From Paenibacillus eucommiae (GTDB lineage: Bacteria > Bacillota > Bacilli > Paenibacillales > NBRC-103111), in contig NZ_JAGGLB010000047.1 in assembly GCF_017874215.1 (NCBI RefSeq), forward strand, positions 1-62,202: a stretch of DNA of 62,202 bases, in the 5' to 3' direction. This document shows positions 19,035-28,313 of this stretch, piece after piece (the first letter of the stretch is position 1; each line of letters begins with the position of its first letter). A program made the translations under genes and the position numbers. Under the pieces are notes generated by a model, which saw only the letters and a list, made by a program, of their open reading frames with translations, had not been told where the DNA came from and made no database searches.

Positions 19035-19096
19035 GTTGGGAAATGCGGAAACCGGAGCGCTTTCTTGCCTTTGCTGGTTTCAAATTTGAGAAACAT
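19035..19096 (-). pseudogene. N-terminal fragment of glycoside-hydrolase-like gene
   Basis: Reads MFLKFETSKGKKALRFPHFPT from ATG 19096, matching the first residues of the protein encoded at 28310-30967 (MYVEFETSKDKKALEFPHFPT). After about 20 codons it runs into the dehydrogenase fragment. Together with that fragment it records a deletion between two operons. Confidence 0.85.
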
Positions 19097-19109
19097 GAAG
19101 ATGCCCCTT

Positions 19110-19862
19110 TCATCTAGAAGTCGAACTACGCCAGTCGATTGTTGCTATCCTTTTCCGATACTCTTCCGGATATTGTCCAAAATGCACTTTAAATACCCGA
19201 CAGAAATATTTGGATTCCCTAAATCCTACCCTTTCGGAAATTTCATAAATCCGTAGTGCCGGGTCATCCTTCATCAGGCTAATAGCCTTCGTCATACGGA
19301 ACTCCTTAAGATATTGGATAAAATTCACTCCCGTTTCTTCCTTGAAAATGGAGCAAAAGTATTCTTTGCTAATCTGAAACTGATTCGCTATGCCATCCAA
19401 ACCAAAATCCTCGAAATAATGATGTTCAATCCATTCTTTAGACAAATCCACGATTCGTTTTCTTCGACTTGTGCCCTGAATGGAGCCGCTTTTCAAGTGC
19501 TCGATCAGCTGCAAATTAGCGAGAATCTCTACGCTCCCTCTTTGAGCATCCAGATTTTCTTTGATTTTACCGAGACATCGCATATATGCGATATATTGAT
19601 CGGCTTGAGCATATGTTCCGTTACACCGTATGAAATCGCTTGTTGGGCATATTTAAAATCTGCATGACCGCTAAAAATGATGGATTTCACCATTGGATAC
19701 TTTAAAAAAATGGTCTCCATCACCTCTAAGCCAGAAAGAATTGGCATCTGAATATCCAGAAGCAAAATATCGACATCATTTTTGGACAGATAATCAAGTA
19801 CTTTACGTCCATTATCCACTAATTCCACAACACATAGATCAGTGGATTTCCATATCTGACCT
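19110..19862 (-). pseudogene. Decayed yesN response regulator (second copy)
   Basis: Close copy of yesN at 466-1272. The receiver part (LLLDIQMPILSGLEVM, YGVTEHMLKPINISHICDV) and the AraC HTH part (FQISKEYFCSIFKEETG) are both recognisable but lie in different frames because one base is missing near 19578 (GATGTCTCGGTAAA versus GATGTTTTGGGTAAA). The first about 25 residues, including the DDE pocket, are deleted by a junction that joins the gene directly to yesM sequence near 19860. Non-functional. Confidence 0.9.
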
Positions 19863-20284
19863 TCTGGATGTTCCGGTACATGTCCAAAAATAGCATTTCC
19901 TCTTCGAGATAAACGATTTGTTGATTCTGTCTTTGCGCTATTTCTTAGGATGTCTGACAGGCTCTGTATGGTTTGGCTGACCCGATTCTCTCCACCACTC
20001 AATCCCATAGCTAACCAACGGATATTATCCAAAGTGTTATATAGAAAATGAGGGTTGATTTGCGAATAAAGCAGGCGAATTTTAGTATCTTGAAGGATCA
20101 GCTTTTTTTGAATACATATTTTTCAGCAGCAGTTCTTTATCCTCGAGAATACTATTAAAGCTTTGAAAAATATAGCCAAGCTCATCCTTTCACAATTGAT
20201 GGTCGGACCTACGGTGATGAGAATAGTAAAAACTAAGAAAACAATTAATCGTGTTTGGAGAGAGCGATACTTGCTGATCTTCAT
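19863..20284 (-). pseudogene. Decayed yesM histidine kinase (second copy)
   Basis: Copy of yesM reduced by two deletions. ATG 20284 (MKISKYRSLQTRLIVFLV) is intact, but about 990 bp encoding the sensor region and HAMP are missing near 20190. The remaining piece around the phospho-acceptor His (DNIRWLAMGLSGGENR) then ends about 470 bp early at the junction with yesN, so the ATPase domain is gone. A run of eight C precedes the start, where the intact copy has CCCTCC. Confidence 0.88.
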
Positions 20285-20365
20285 ATGCACCGTCCCCCCC
20301 CAAAGAATAATTCGATAATTCAAATAAAATCAATTTAACGGAACACCTCAATAAGATTCATTTAT

Positions 20366-21241
20366 TTAACCCTTAATCGAGCCCAGCATCATCCCTTTTA
20401 CAAAATACTTTTGCAAGAATGGATAAACCGCCACGATCGGAGTTACCGAAATCACAACAATCGCTAATTTAATAGAATAAGGTGTAACGGTTTGTGCTGC
20501 TTTATTGGTACCCAGCATCAAGCCGAATTTACTGATCATGTCAGTTTCATTCATTACTTTCTGAAGTAAGCTCTGCAGCGGGAGCAAGTATTGCTTCTTA
20601 ACAAAAAACAAACCTGTAAACCAGTCATTCCAATAATTTACGGCGGCGAATAACCCGATCGTTGCATATACCGGCTTTGAGAGAGGTACCATTACACGAA
20701 TAAAAATATGCATAAAAGAGGCGCCTTCTATTTCCGCAGCTTCCCCCAAAGCCTTCGGGATCGAATCAAAAAAGGTGCGGAAGATAACCATATACCAGAA
20801 GCTGTAAATCCCAGGCAGGACGAGCACCCAGAAGGTATCGTATAGATGAAGCTTCAGCATCGTCATATAGAAAGGGATTAACCCCCCGGTAAAAATGAAA
20901 GTGATAAAGAAGTAGGTCGAAAACACTCTATATCCCTTAATATTTCTTTTGGTCATAGCATATGCCAATGAGGAGGTGCAGATCAAAGTCAACAATGTGC
21001 CAACGATCGTTCGCAGTAAAGATATTTGAAAAGCGGACATAATTCCGTCTTGCATTAATGCTTTCGTAATATTATCGAGTGTAAATTTCCTTGGCCAAAA
21101 ATACAGTACAGCCCTTAAGGAGTCCATTCCTTCATTGAAGGTATAAACATATACATTATAAAAAGGGTATAGCGTAATCGCGCCAAGTACCAATAAAATG
21201 AACGCGTTGATTAACCCTAGCGGTGATATGCGCTTCTTCAT
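20366..21241 (-). CDS. Carbohydrate ABC transporter permease, LplC/YtcP type
   Basis: 291-residue permease with about six TM helices, EAA loop GEAAEIEGASFMHIFIRVMVPLS and the family C-terminus VYPFLQKYFVKGMMLGSIKG. Start ATG 21241 is fixed by GGAGG eight bases upstream. It is the intact version of the permease whose last third survives in the chimera at 3178-3533; the two stretches are nearly identical over about 355 bp, pointing to a recent duplication. Pairs with the LplB-type gene 36 bp upstream and the lipoprotein at 26077-27804. No ATPase is encoded nearby. Confidence 0.93.
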   Translation of the reverse strand: MKKRISPLGLINAFILLVLGAITLYPFYNVYVYTFNEGMDSLRAVLYFWPRKFTLDNITKALMQDGIMSAFQISLLRTIVGTLLTLICTSSLAYAMTKRNIKGYRVFSTYFFITFIFTGGLIPFYMTMLKLHLYDTFWVLVLPGIYSFWYMVIFRTFFDSIPKALGEAAEIEGASFMHIFIRVMVPLSKPVYATIGLFAAVNYWNDWFTGLFFVKKQYLLPLQSLLQKVMNETDMISKFGLMLGTNKAAQTVTPYSIKLAIVVISVTPIVAVYPFLQKYFVKGMMLGSIKG

Positions 21242-21277
21242 GTCCAAGACCTCCACAAACTTATACTTCCTGAGAAT

Positions 21278-22180
21278 TTAAAACACGCTAATATCGCTCT
21301 TCTTCTTAATGATCATGTTTGTGATCACTACAAATACCAGGCCAACAACGCTTTGAAACAAGGATACCGCGGTTGCATAACCAATTTGCCCATTCGCAAA
21401 CCCTTGTTGGATCACATACGTGTCCAGAATATCGGATACATCCATATTACCGGGAGTACGAAGGAGGTATATATGCTCCCACCCGGCTTGGAGCATGGAA
21501 GCCAGACTTAGAATAAACAAGACGGACGCTATGGGAACAAGGGAAGGAATCGTGATATGCCAAATCCTGTTTAACTTATTCGCGCCATCCACTTTGGCTG
21601 CTTCAAACAATTCAGGGTCAATCCCTGAAATGGCAGCTAAATAAATAATCGCACTCCACCCTGTCATTTTCCATACATAGGAGATAAACATGATCGGATA
21701 GAAGTAGGTTGGATCATTCATGAAATAGATGGCTTCTAATCCAAGGGATTCGCGAATTTGATTGAACATCCCGTCAAGAGACAGAAATTGTTGAAAAATC
21801 GTTATGGCTACGACCCATGATATGAAATAGGGCAAATAAAAAATCGTTTGGATCACACGTTTAAGATAGCTGTTCCGGATCTCATTAAGCATAATTGCAA
21901 AGATAATGGGAATCGGAAAAAACACAATAATTTTATAAAAGCTAATAATCAATGTATTCCGAATAATATTCCAAGAATTGAAATAATCAAAGAATGTTTG
22001 GAAATATTTGAACCCAACCCATGGACTGAAAAACATCCCTTTAGAAAACCGATAATCTTGAAATGCAAGTGAAAGCCCTAACATAGGTAAATAATTAAAA
22101 ATAAAAAAGTAGATTACAGCAGGAATTATTAATAAATAGATTTGGTAATGCTTACCGAAATACGTTACTTTCTTTCCCAT
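21278..22180 (-). CDS. Carbohydrate ABC transporter permease, LplB/YteP type
   Basis: About 300 residues with a first TM of YLLIIPAVIYFFIFNYLPMLGLSLAFQDY and the EAA loop FEAAKVDGANKLNRIWHITIPSLV. Forms the membrane channel with the LplC-type partner. I use ATG 22180 (GGGTGGAG just upstream); GTG 22189 is the alternative. Between this gene and the amidohydrolase upstream there are about 125 bp without a recognised feature. Confidence 0.92.
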   Translation of the reverse strand: MGKKVTYFGKHYQIYLLIIPAVIYFFIFNYLPMLGLSLAFQDYRFSKGMFFSPWVGFKYFQTFFDYFNSWNIIRNTLIISFYKIIVFFPIPIIFAIMLNEIRNSYLKRVIQTIFYLPYFISWVVAITIFQQFLSLDGMFNQIRESLGLEAIYFMNDPTYFYPIMFISYVWKMTGWSAIIYLAAISGIDPELFEAAKVDGANKLNRIWHITIPSLVPIASVLFILSLASMLQAGWEHIYLLRTPGNMDVSDILDTYVIQQGFANGQIGYATAVSLFQSVVGLVFVVITNMIIKKKSDISVF

Positions 22181-22306
22181 TAGCTCCACCCATTCTGTCC
22201 GAGTATATTACCGCTTTATTGGCATTTCTTTTCTGCCATTGAAAGCTTTTTACTCGTGTGTTCATCCTGTTCGTACGTCTCAAAAACTCGATGGCGTCTG
22301 TCTTGT

Positions 22307-23206
22307 CTAACTCAATCCAAAAAATTTCACTGCATTCTCTCTTGAAATCTTCATAAATACGGTCTCACTGATTTTTTTGGTATCACGCCAATTGATAAGC
22401 GTATCGACCAAATCAACCGGCATATTCTTCGTACAAATATCAGTACCAAAAAATAATCTGTCCTGAAATTCTGTCAGAAACTTCGGACCGTACTCGGGAT
22501 CACGGGATATCGCGTTGTGAGCCGTATAATCTGAGAGGTCACCATACAAATTCGGATACCTGCGGAACAACTTGGGCACAACACCCTCTTCCTTGATCGG
22601 ACCGCTAGGTAATCTGCCAACCTGACCACCTTTTATATCAAAAATAATCGCCCTCTCTCCCGGAGTCTCCAAGCGTCCGATTTCCGCCCAAAACACAGGC
22701 CCATGTCCGAAGATGATTAAATTCGGAAACCTTTGCAAGGTGTGCTCCAACTGCGGCAAGCCAGGGTCGTCATACAAGCCAAAATCTCCAGTCTTCTGGT
22801 CGGAACCGTCAAAGACTACCGGAAGACCTATACGCTCTGCGTGTCGAAATAAATTTTGAACCAAAGGATCCATTAGCTCTGCATTGAGCATAACCTCTCC
22901 GAGCCCCTTGCAGCCTTTATCCTTATAATAGGAAAGCACTCGATCAAGCGGAGCTTCTGCTGAATTGGTTAACGCACGCGGATCGATGTTACAGTAAGGA
23001 ATGAATCTGTCGGGATATTTCTCTGCCATATCCAGAATATCCTCGTTGGCTTGCGGGAAATAAATTTCTGGACTGACAATCGGAAGTAAGACGCCTTTTT
23101 CAATCCCCAGCTCGTCATATCGCTGGATTAACTCTTCCGCTGTGCAAAATTGGACTACAAAAGGTACTGGCTTTCTATATGCATGTGCATGAATATCGAT
23201 AAACAT
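22307..23206 (-). CDS. Amidohydrolase family protein (ACMSD-like TIM barrel)
   Basis: 299-residue amidohydrolase-2 type metalloenzyme. It has the N-terminal metal motif FIDIHAHAY, a mid-protein His (LIIFGHGP) and the C-terminal Asp (LFFGTDICTK), the ligands expected for a mononuclear Zn or similar centre. Such enzymes act as decarboxylases, lactonases or hydrolases on small acids. Start ATG 23206 follows AAAGGAGG; the annotated frame is open far into the upstream gene but has no signal there. Encoded between the SLH surface protein and the LplB permease in block 2, it probably processes the imported compound. A shred of a second copy lies at 31094-31144. Confidence 0.88.
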   Translation of the reverse strand: MFIDIHAHAYRKPVPFVVQFCTAEELIQRYDELGIEKGVLLPIVSPEIYFPQANEDILDMAEKYPDRFIPYCNIDPRALTNSAEAPLDRVLSYYKDKGCKGLGEVMLNAELMDPLVQNLFRHAERIGLPVVFDGSDQKTGDFGLYDDPGLPQLEHTLQRFPNLIIFGHGPVFWAEIGRLETPGERAIIFDIKGGQVGRLPSGPIKEEGVVPKLFRRYPNLYGDLSDYTAHNAISRDPEYGPKFLTEFQDRLFFGTDICTKNMPVDLVDTLINWRDTKKISETVFMKISRENAVKFFGLS

Positions 23207-23219
23207 AATACTTCCTCCT

Positions 23220-24227
23220 TTAAATTTTGGATAACAATCTCTTAATGACAACTGCTGCTTCCGCTCTAGTTGCCTGCGACTGCGGAACGAATGTATTATC
23301 GCTTCTGCCATTGATAAGGCCTACACGAACAGCAAGCTCTACATCCTTAATCGCCCATTCGCTTATAGAGTGTGCATCTATAAATGTTATTTTACTGACT
23401 GATCCCGTTTCCTTAAATGTCCCCTCCGACACATACCTGCCTGCTCTCATCATCATAACCGTCATTTCTTCTCGAGTAATATCTTGCTCCGGAGCGAAGC
23501 TGCTGTCCGTTATTCCCTTAATAATCCCCGCAGAGTATGCGCTGCTTACGACCCCTGCATACCAAGCATCCGGCGGTACATCGGTAAATGGACTTTGAAC
23601 AGCTGTCCCTTTCAAATTTAATGCCCTAGAAATCATCGCAGCAAATTGTGCCCTTGTCACCTTTGCCTCCGGCACGAAATGATCCTCATCCATACCTTGG
23701 ATAATCCCCATCAAAGCGAGCTGCTCAATATCTTCTCTAGCCCAGTGTCCAGCCAAATCTCCAAAATTTTTACTGACAGATATACTTTTTCCAACAATAG
23801 TTGATGTACTCTTTAATTTATCGGTTACCACCTTCATGGATTCCCACTTCACAGTGGCTTCCCCATGTTTCTTGAGCCTAAAAGTCAAGGTACCGATTGT
23901 CATATCCCCGCTATCTCCAGATACATTGCCGATTTTGGTATGAGCAACAATAATTTCGTTCTTTTGGATGATTGGAGATACCGAAAAGCCATCCAGATTA
24001 GAATCGACCTTCAATAATTCAAGCTTGTCAGGATCAAAAGAGAACCTGGCCTCATACCCATATAAATCAAGGATGTCTTTCCCGCTCATTGTCAAAGTAA
24101 CCTCTCCTTCAGCTGATTTATTTACAGCCAGTAAAAAGTTAGGGGCTTTTTCAGCGTTAACCGTTGCGAGGAACAGCTTTGGTAAACAAAGTAAAACGAT
24201 CATTAACCAAACGATCCGTATACGCAT
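23220..24227 (-). CDS. Cohesin-domain protein with three SLH anchors
   Basis: 335-residue secreted protein. A signal peptide (RIVWLMIVLLCLPKLFLATVNA) is followed by a cohesin-type beta-sandwich (about 30-150: ARFSFDPDKLELL, GTLTFRLK) and three S-layer homology repeats (starting FGDLAGHWARED, FTDVPPDAWYAG and FIDAHSISEWAI). SLH domains attach proteins to pyruvylated cell-wall polymer. The single cohesin can in principle hold a dockerin-bearing enzyme. The next gene upstream encodes exactly such a dockerin protein, so the pair looks like a minimal surface-anchored complex. AAGGAGGGAG precedes ATG 24227. The amidohydrolase start lies only 13 bp past its stop. Confidence 0.9.
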   Translation of the reverse strand: MRIRIVWLMIVLLCLPKLFLATVNAEKAPNFLLAVNKSAEGEVTLTMSGKDILDLYGYEARFSFDPDKLELLKVDSNLDGFSVSPIIQKNEIIVAHTKIGNVSGDSGDMTIGTLTFRLKKHGEATVKWESMKVVTDKLKSTSTIVGKSISVSKNFGDLAGHWAREDIEQLALMGIIQGMDEDHFVPEAKVTRAQFAAMISRALNLKGTAVQSPFTDVPPDAWYAGVVSSAYSAGIIKGITDSSFAPEQDITREEMTVMMMRAGRYVSEGTFKETGSVSKITFIDAHSISEWAIKDVELAVRVGLINGRSDNTFVPQSQATRAEAAVVIKRLLSKI

Positions 24228-24303
24228 ATCTAAGCTCCCTCCTTATCTTCAGACCTTATTCCAAACAGGAGGAAGCCTCCTCCTGTTTGGAAGTCAAGTT
24301 CCG

Positions 24304-26019
24304 TTACTTTTTGAGTTTTTTGGCCAGCGCCACTAAATCTTCGATATCGATTTTACCATCACCATTCAGATCAGCCTGTTTGACTTGCTCCCAATCTGGA
24401 CTGCTCGTATCTTTGCCGTAATTAGCGGCCATGATGGCCAAATCACCGATCGTTACTTTATTATCATGATTGATGTCACCAGAAATGCCAGCCGTAACTT
24501 GAATGTTAACGGAAGACAATGCGGCTGAATATTCAATGCCTTGAGCGTCTGCCAAGATAGCGCTAGTGATCTTAATTTCACCTGTCGTTACTTGCGAAAC
24601 ATGCTTCGATTTAAAGGTGAGTTCCACGATTTCCTCTTGACCCGTGATCTCGTTGCCTGGTCCTGTACTGGCTAAAACAAATTGAATGCTTCCGGCCGGA
24701 GTCGTAACAGTCTCAAGCAGGCTGACTCCCGTTTTGAGGGACGTTGCCGAAATGAATTCAACGGCTGTTGGATCATAGGTCGAGGATATATCTTGAGCAT
24801 ATACCGCCGCAGCCACACTGCTTAATCCGTATTTCACCTTGAATGTCTCCCCTGCCGAGATCGAGCTAATGTCAGTCGTTAAAGAAGTTGTATTTCCGAA
24901 CCCAGTTCCTGCTGTAATATCAGCCAATTTCCAAATTTGCAGCTTTAACGAATAGGTAAAGTCAATCCCGTTAGGAAGCATTTTAATTGTCGAATTGGTG
25001 ATTAAAACCTCATCACGATAGGTTGTTAAAGATGGATACGCAACGTTTATGACTCCATTCAACGGTTCAACATCAATGAAATTCTCCCATGTCTCCCCTT
25101 CATCATTAGAAACCGCCATCGTTAAAGGCCTGCGTTCTTCTGTAGGGGAATTGTTCCAAATAAGCAGCAACGGCCCTATACCATTATCCGGTATTCTTTT
25201 AATCATGTAAGGGGCATACGGGGATTGCAAATCTGTTTCTATTGGATCCCCCCAAGTTATTCCCCCATCTTCCGAGTACGCTTTGTAAATATGACCCAGC
25301 GTTGTCCGAATCAACATCATCACTCGATGATCCTTGAGCTCAACCAATACCGGCTCAGCAGGGTAGCCTTCTGTCAGATTGACAAAATCCCCGAATTCCC
25401 AGGTCTCTCCCTCGTCATCTGAATAAATGGTGAAAGCACCTACCTTGCCCGGAATAGCTTCTGTATTCCCTCCTAGAGGAAGAATAATTCTGCCTGAGCT
25501 CAAGATAACAGCACGGTCATTAGCAGTTACTTGATAACCGGCATAGGGTGTCATATTGAGTGGAGCGCTCCAAGTTCTTCCTTCGTCAAAAGAACGTATC
25601 ATATGCAACGAGATGTGTTCGAAATCGTCTAGCCAGGCGAAAAACAATGCAAGAGCACCTGATTTAAGTCTGACGATTCCTTGATTCGTCACATTTCCTT
25701 GTGCGATGTTTTCTTGGATAATAAAACGATCCCCCCAGGTTCTCCCGCCATCTTTGGAAATCTTACCTACAACGTGACCCGAGGCGTCATCAAAAACATC
25801 GCTGATTTCGTCATAAGTTAGCAGTAATTCGTTATTTTTCAATTCGATAATTGCACCGTTTCTTGCCATTTTAAAAGCTGTATTTTCGTTTGCCTCAACA
25901 ACCGTTGTTTCGAAAACTGGATTGACTGCTCTGTTCACATCTGTATAAGCGCTAGCTTGTAATGATATAAAAAATGACATCACCATCGTTATCATAACTA
26001 CAAAACTGATTTTCCTCAT
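24304..26019 (-). CDS. Secreted sialidase-like protein with cohesin and dockerin domains
   Basis: About 571 residues. The signal peptide is MRKISFVVMITMVMSFFISL to ASA, and start ATG 26019 follows GGGAGG. A BNR propeller (about 25-370) carries five Asp-boxes (SKDGGRTWGD, SFDEGRTWSAP, SDDEGETWEF, SEDGGITWGD, SNDEGETWEN). Next comes a cohesin-like domain (about 380-505) and a type I dockerin with two calcium loops (DINHDNKVTIGDL and DLNGDGKIDIEDL). This suggests an extracellular exo-sialidase or related glycosidase assembled on the cell surface through the neighbouring cohesin-SLH protein, feeding sugars to the block 2 transporter. Having both cohesin and dockerin, it could also chain with itself. 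The catalytic specificity is not proven by the sequence. Confidence 0.88.
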   Translation of the reverse strand: MRKISFVVMITMVMSFFISLQASAYTDVNRAVNPVFETTVVEANENTAFKMARNGAIIELKNNELLLTYDEISDVFDDASGHVVGKISKDGGRTWGDRFIIQENIAQGNVTNQGIVRLKSGALALFFAWLDDFEHISLHMIRSFDEGRTWSAPLNMTPYAGYQVTANDRAVILSSGRIILPLGGNTEAIPGKVGAFTIYSDDEGETWEFGDFVNLTEGYPAEPVLVELKDHRVMMLIRTTLGHIYKAYSEDGGITWGDPIETDLQSPYAPYMIKRIPDNGIGPLLLIWNNSPTEERRPLTMAVSNDEGETWENFIDVEPLNGVINVAYPSLTTYRDEVLITNSTIKMLPNGIDFTYSLKLQIWKLADITAGTGFGNTTSLTTDISSISAGETFKVKYGLSSVAAAVYAQDISSTYDPTAVEFISATSLKTGVSLLETVTTPAGSIQFVLASTGPGNEITGQEEIVELTFKSKHVSQVTTGEIKITSAILADAQGIEYSAALSSVNIQVTAGISGDINHDNKVTIGDLAIMAANYGKDTSSPDWEQVKQADLNGDGKIDIEDLVALAKKLKK

Positions 26020-26076
26020 TGACTTAACCTCCCATATTTTTGTTTTTGCTTTCAACATAAATTTATATGTGCGCTA

Positions 26077-27804
26077 TCAATAATGCCCTGAAGAAACAAG
26101 ATATACGGATGGATCCTTATCATATTCCTGCTGAAGGAATTGGATGTAATCTTGATAACCACTTTTGTGTAACGTCTCCCGATAGCCTTCTAATATATCC
26201 CTTGCCCCTTTTTCGGTCTTAACCAAATAACTTTGCGCCAATATGTCTTTCAACTGCTGCAGAACTGGCAACAATTTATCTTTCTCCGGGTAGTTCGTCA
26301 TTAATCCGCTGATATCTAGTTGATTCTTCACTACCGTATTCGGCATCGTTTGACTCACGTATTCGGCGATTTTATCAGCCACTATGGGATTACTTTGATA
26401 ATAGGGATCCCTCATGGTTCCTCCGTATATATCATAAGCTGAATCAAATCCGGTTATTAATGCAGGTACCGGCAGATTTCCACCAGCTCCATATTTGGTA
26501 TAAAACGCATCTGAATCCGCAAGAAGTTCCTTATAGGCTTCATCTGTCATCTGAGCAAACCCTTTATCGTTAAAGAACCATTGCTTATCCTTTTCCCCAT
26601 AATTTATTATTGCTCTTCCTTCTTTGGAATTAATCCAGTTCAATAACTTAACAGCGGCTTCTGCATTCGCTTTCTTGGAGACCCCAATAACGAGATACGC
26701 CTCCATTCCCATGTTGACCACCTGATCCGATGAACCCGTATAGTCTTTCATCGGTGATAAAGCAGCATAGACCATTTCGGGATGAGGATCGGTCAAGGCT
26801 TTCATCACAGCTTCGTTACCAGGCGCGACAGATACGGCTTGAAAAGGCATAATGGCATTGCGACCCTGTGAGACTTTCTCGGAGCCAATCTGGTAGGAAT
26901 GAGCGAATGATTCCTGATCAATTAGTCCTTCATTCACTAATTTACGTACGAATAATATTTGCTCCCAAATTTGATCAGACTCGATAAAGCTCTTTATCTT
27001 TCCATCGATCAAAGTGAATCCACTCTTCCCATAATCAAACCCTCTGAATAGCTGATACAAATTTTGGCCCCATGCCCCGATCATGCCTATCGGATATACA
27101 GGCTTTCCATTCACATCTTTAAAGTTACCCTCTTTGATCAATTTAGCTAAATGGTATAAATCTTCAGGTGTTTGAATCGACTTCGTATCCACATTTAATG
27201 CTTTGGCAATATCGCCTCGCAGGTATAAACCCCAACCATTCAAGCCTGGTTCTGTTGTAGAATAATAGGCAGGAAGCAGATATAACTTCTCGTTGAAATC
27301 TGGATTAAAGATACCCTGCCTAGTATAAAGTGGCATCCTCTCGGGCTTCATTGTTTCATTCAGAATCGGTGCGTCACCATTCTTAATGAAGTCGGTTAGA
27401 TCAGCCAGCATGCCTTCCTTTGCAGCTTTAGTAATGATATCCATGTTCTGTGGAGCGGAAGCGCTGGCAGTGACAGCAAAGATATCTGGTAAATTATTGG
27501 CTGCCACATCGGCTATAAAATCCTGTTCGACATTCTGGGAGCCCCTGATTTTCACAGTAATGTTTAATTGCTCCTTGATCGCTTTCCCAACGGCCGTCTG
27601 ATCAAAGTTATCCATCGTGTCTGCTGGTACGTGGTAGGTGCCAAACGTCAATGTCGCCGGTTCTGGTGCTTTGCTTCCCCCAGGTGTAGCCGTTGTCGTC
27701 TGTGTTTCTTCTACCTCATTGTTTTTGCGTGTTGTACAAGCGGATACCGTGCTGACTATCAGAGCTGTAATCAAAAAAAATGCAATCCACTTCTTCCTAA
27801 TCAT
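26077..27804 (-). CDS. Extracellular solute-binding lipoprotein, LplA type
   Basis: 575-residue lipoprotein. The signal peptide ends with the lipobox TVSAC (Cys23), followed by a charged/Thr-rich linker. The body is typical of large family-1 sugar-binding proteins of Lpl systems (KIRGSQNVEQDFIADVAANNLPDIFAV near residue 80). It is the first gene of block 2 and delivers substrate to the permeases at 20.4-22.2 kb, with surface and metabolic genes between. GGAGG lies upstream of ATG 27804. Its upstream region (27850-27960) carries a near-consensus cre and a block conserved with the region upstream of the glycosidase at 31 kb. Confidence 0.92.
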   Translation of the reverse strand: MIRKKWIAFFLITALIVSTVSACTTRKNNEVEETQTTTATPGGSKAPEPATLTFGTYHVPADTMDNFDQTAVGKAIKEQLNITVKIRGSQNVEQDFIADVAANNLPDIFAVTASASAPQNMDIITKAAKEGMLADLTDFIKNGDAPILNETMKPERMPLYTRQGIFNPDFNEKLYLLPAYYSTTEPGLNGWGLYLRGDIAKALNVDTKSIQTPEDLYHLAKLIKEGNFKDVNGKPVYPIGMIGAWGQNLYQLFRGFDYGKSGFTLIDGKIKSFIESDQIWEQILFVRKLVNEGLIDQESFAHSYQIGSEKVSQGRNAIMPFQAVSVAPGNEAVMKALTDPHPEMVYAALSPMKDYTGSSDQVVNMGMEAYLVIGVSKKANAEAAVKLLNWINSKEGRAIINYGEKDKQWFFNDKGFAQMTDEAYKELLADSDAFYTKYGAGGNLPVPALITGFDSAYDIYGGTMRDPYYQSNPIVADKIAEYVSQTMPNTVVKNQLDISGLMTNYPEKDKLLPVLQQLKDILAQSYLVKTEKGARDILEGYRETLHKSGYQDYIQFLQQEYDKDPSVYLVSSGHY

Positions 27805-27866
27805 TTAACGTAATTCCTCCCTTTATAAACTGTTTTCAATAACTTCTTGCTAATAAAAGCACCTTA

Positions 27867-27960
27867 TATTTAAGCGCTTTCAATATTTTAATGATATCAT
27901 CGGTTCAATACAAGGTTCCATACCAATATCTTAAGATTTGGTGGATATTATTAAAGATCG
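27867..27960 (-). promoter_or_regulatory. Conserved upstream control region with cre-like site (block 2)
   Basis: On the minus strand this contains TTGAAAGCGCTTAA (about 27868-27882), 13 of 14 positions of the CcpA cre consensus. It is preceded by a block (ACCAAATCTTAAG, TTGGTATGGAACCTTGTA, ATCATTAAAA) that recurs almost unchanged at 31150-31240 upstream of the glycosidase gene. Conservation of a non-coding block ahead of two different operons suggests binding sites for a shared regulator as well as catabolite repression. The remaining gap (27961-28048) shows nothing I recognise. Confidence 0.6.
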
Positions 27961-28048
27961 CTAGCGTTGCATAAATTAAAAATGAATCCCTATTACAACA
28001 AAAAATGCCATTAATCCCCAACTTAACGACAATGGATGAAGAGCATTG

Positions 28049-28313
28049 TCATTTCAAGTCGAGGAATTCTGGCATATAATCGGGATCACTTGGGTTTTCA
28101 GGAATAAAGCCTACATGAGTAATCAAACCATATTTCCGGACTTTCCTTGAATAGCCTAACCACTCTCAGTCACCGATTCTTTAATTGTCTCAATCACACA
28201 ATGGGTCCCACCAATCTCATGGCTAAAGCTCTTTAAAGAAGAATGATTAAGTACGATGATATTACCCCAACTTCTTTAAAGGCACTCATGATATCCTCTT
28301 TGGCAACATTCAT
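28049..28313 (-). pseudogene. AAC(3)-like aminoglycoside N-acetyltransferase remnant
   Basis: Minus-strand remnant starting at ATG 28313, overlapping the glycosidase stop as ATGA: MNVAKEDIMSAFKEVGV, then a frame change to NHSSLKSFSHEIGGTHCVIETIKESV and a stop. This matches the N-terminus of AAC(3)-family proteins (…DIVLVHSSLKSFG…GGAETVIDAL…). A final stretch, RKYGLITHVGFIPENPSDPDY, ends at TGA 28049-28051 and may be the tail of the same or another gene. Frameshifts and a large internal deletion make it non-functional. In Firmicutes such YokD-like genes often sit in carbohydrate loci and need not confer resistance. Confidence 0.65.
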
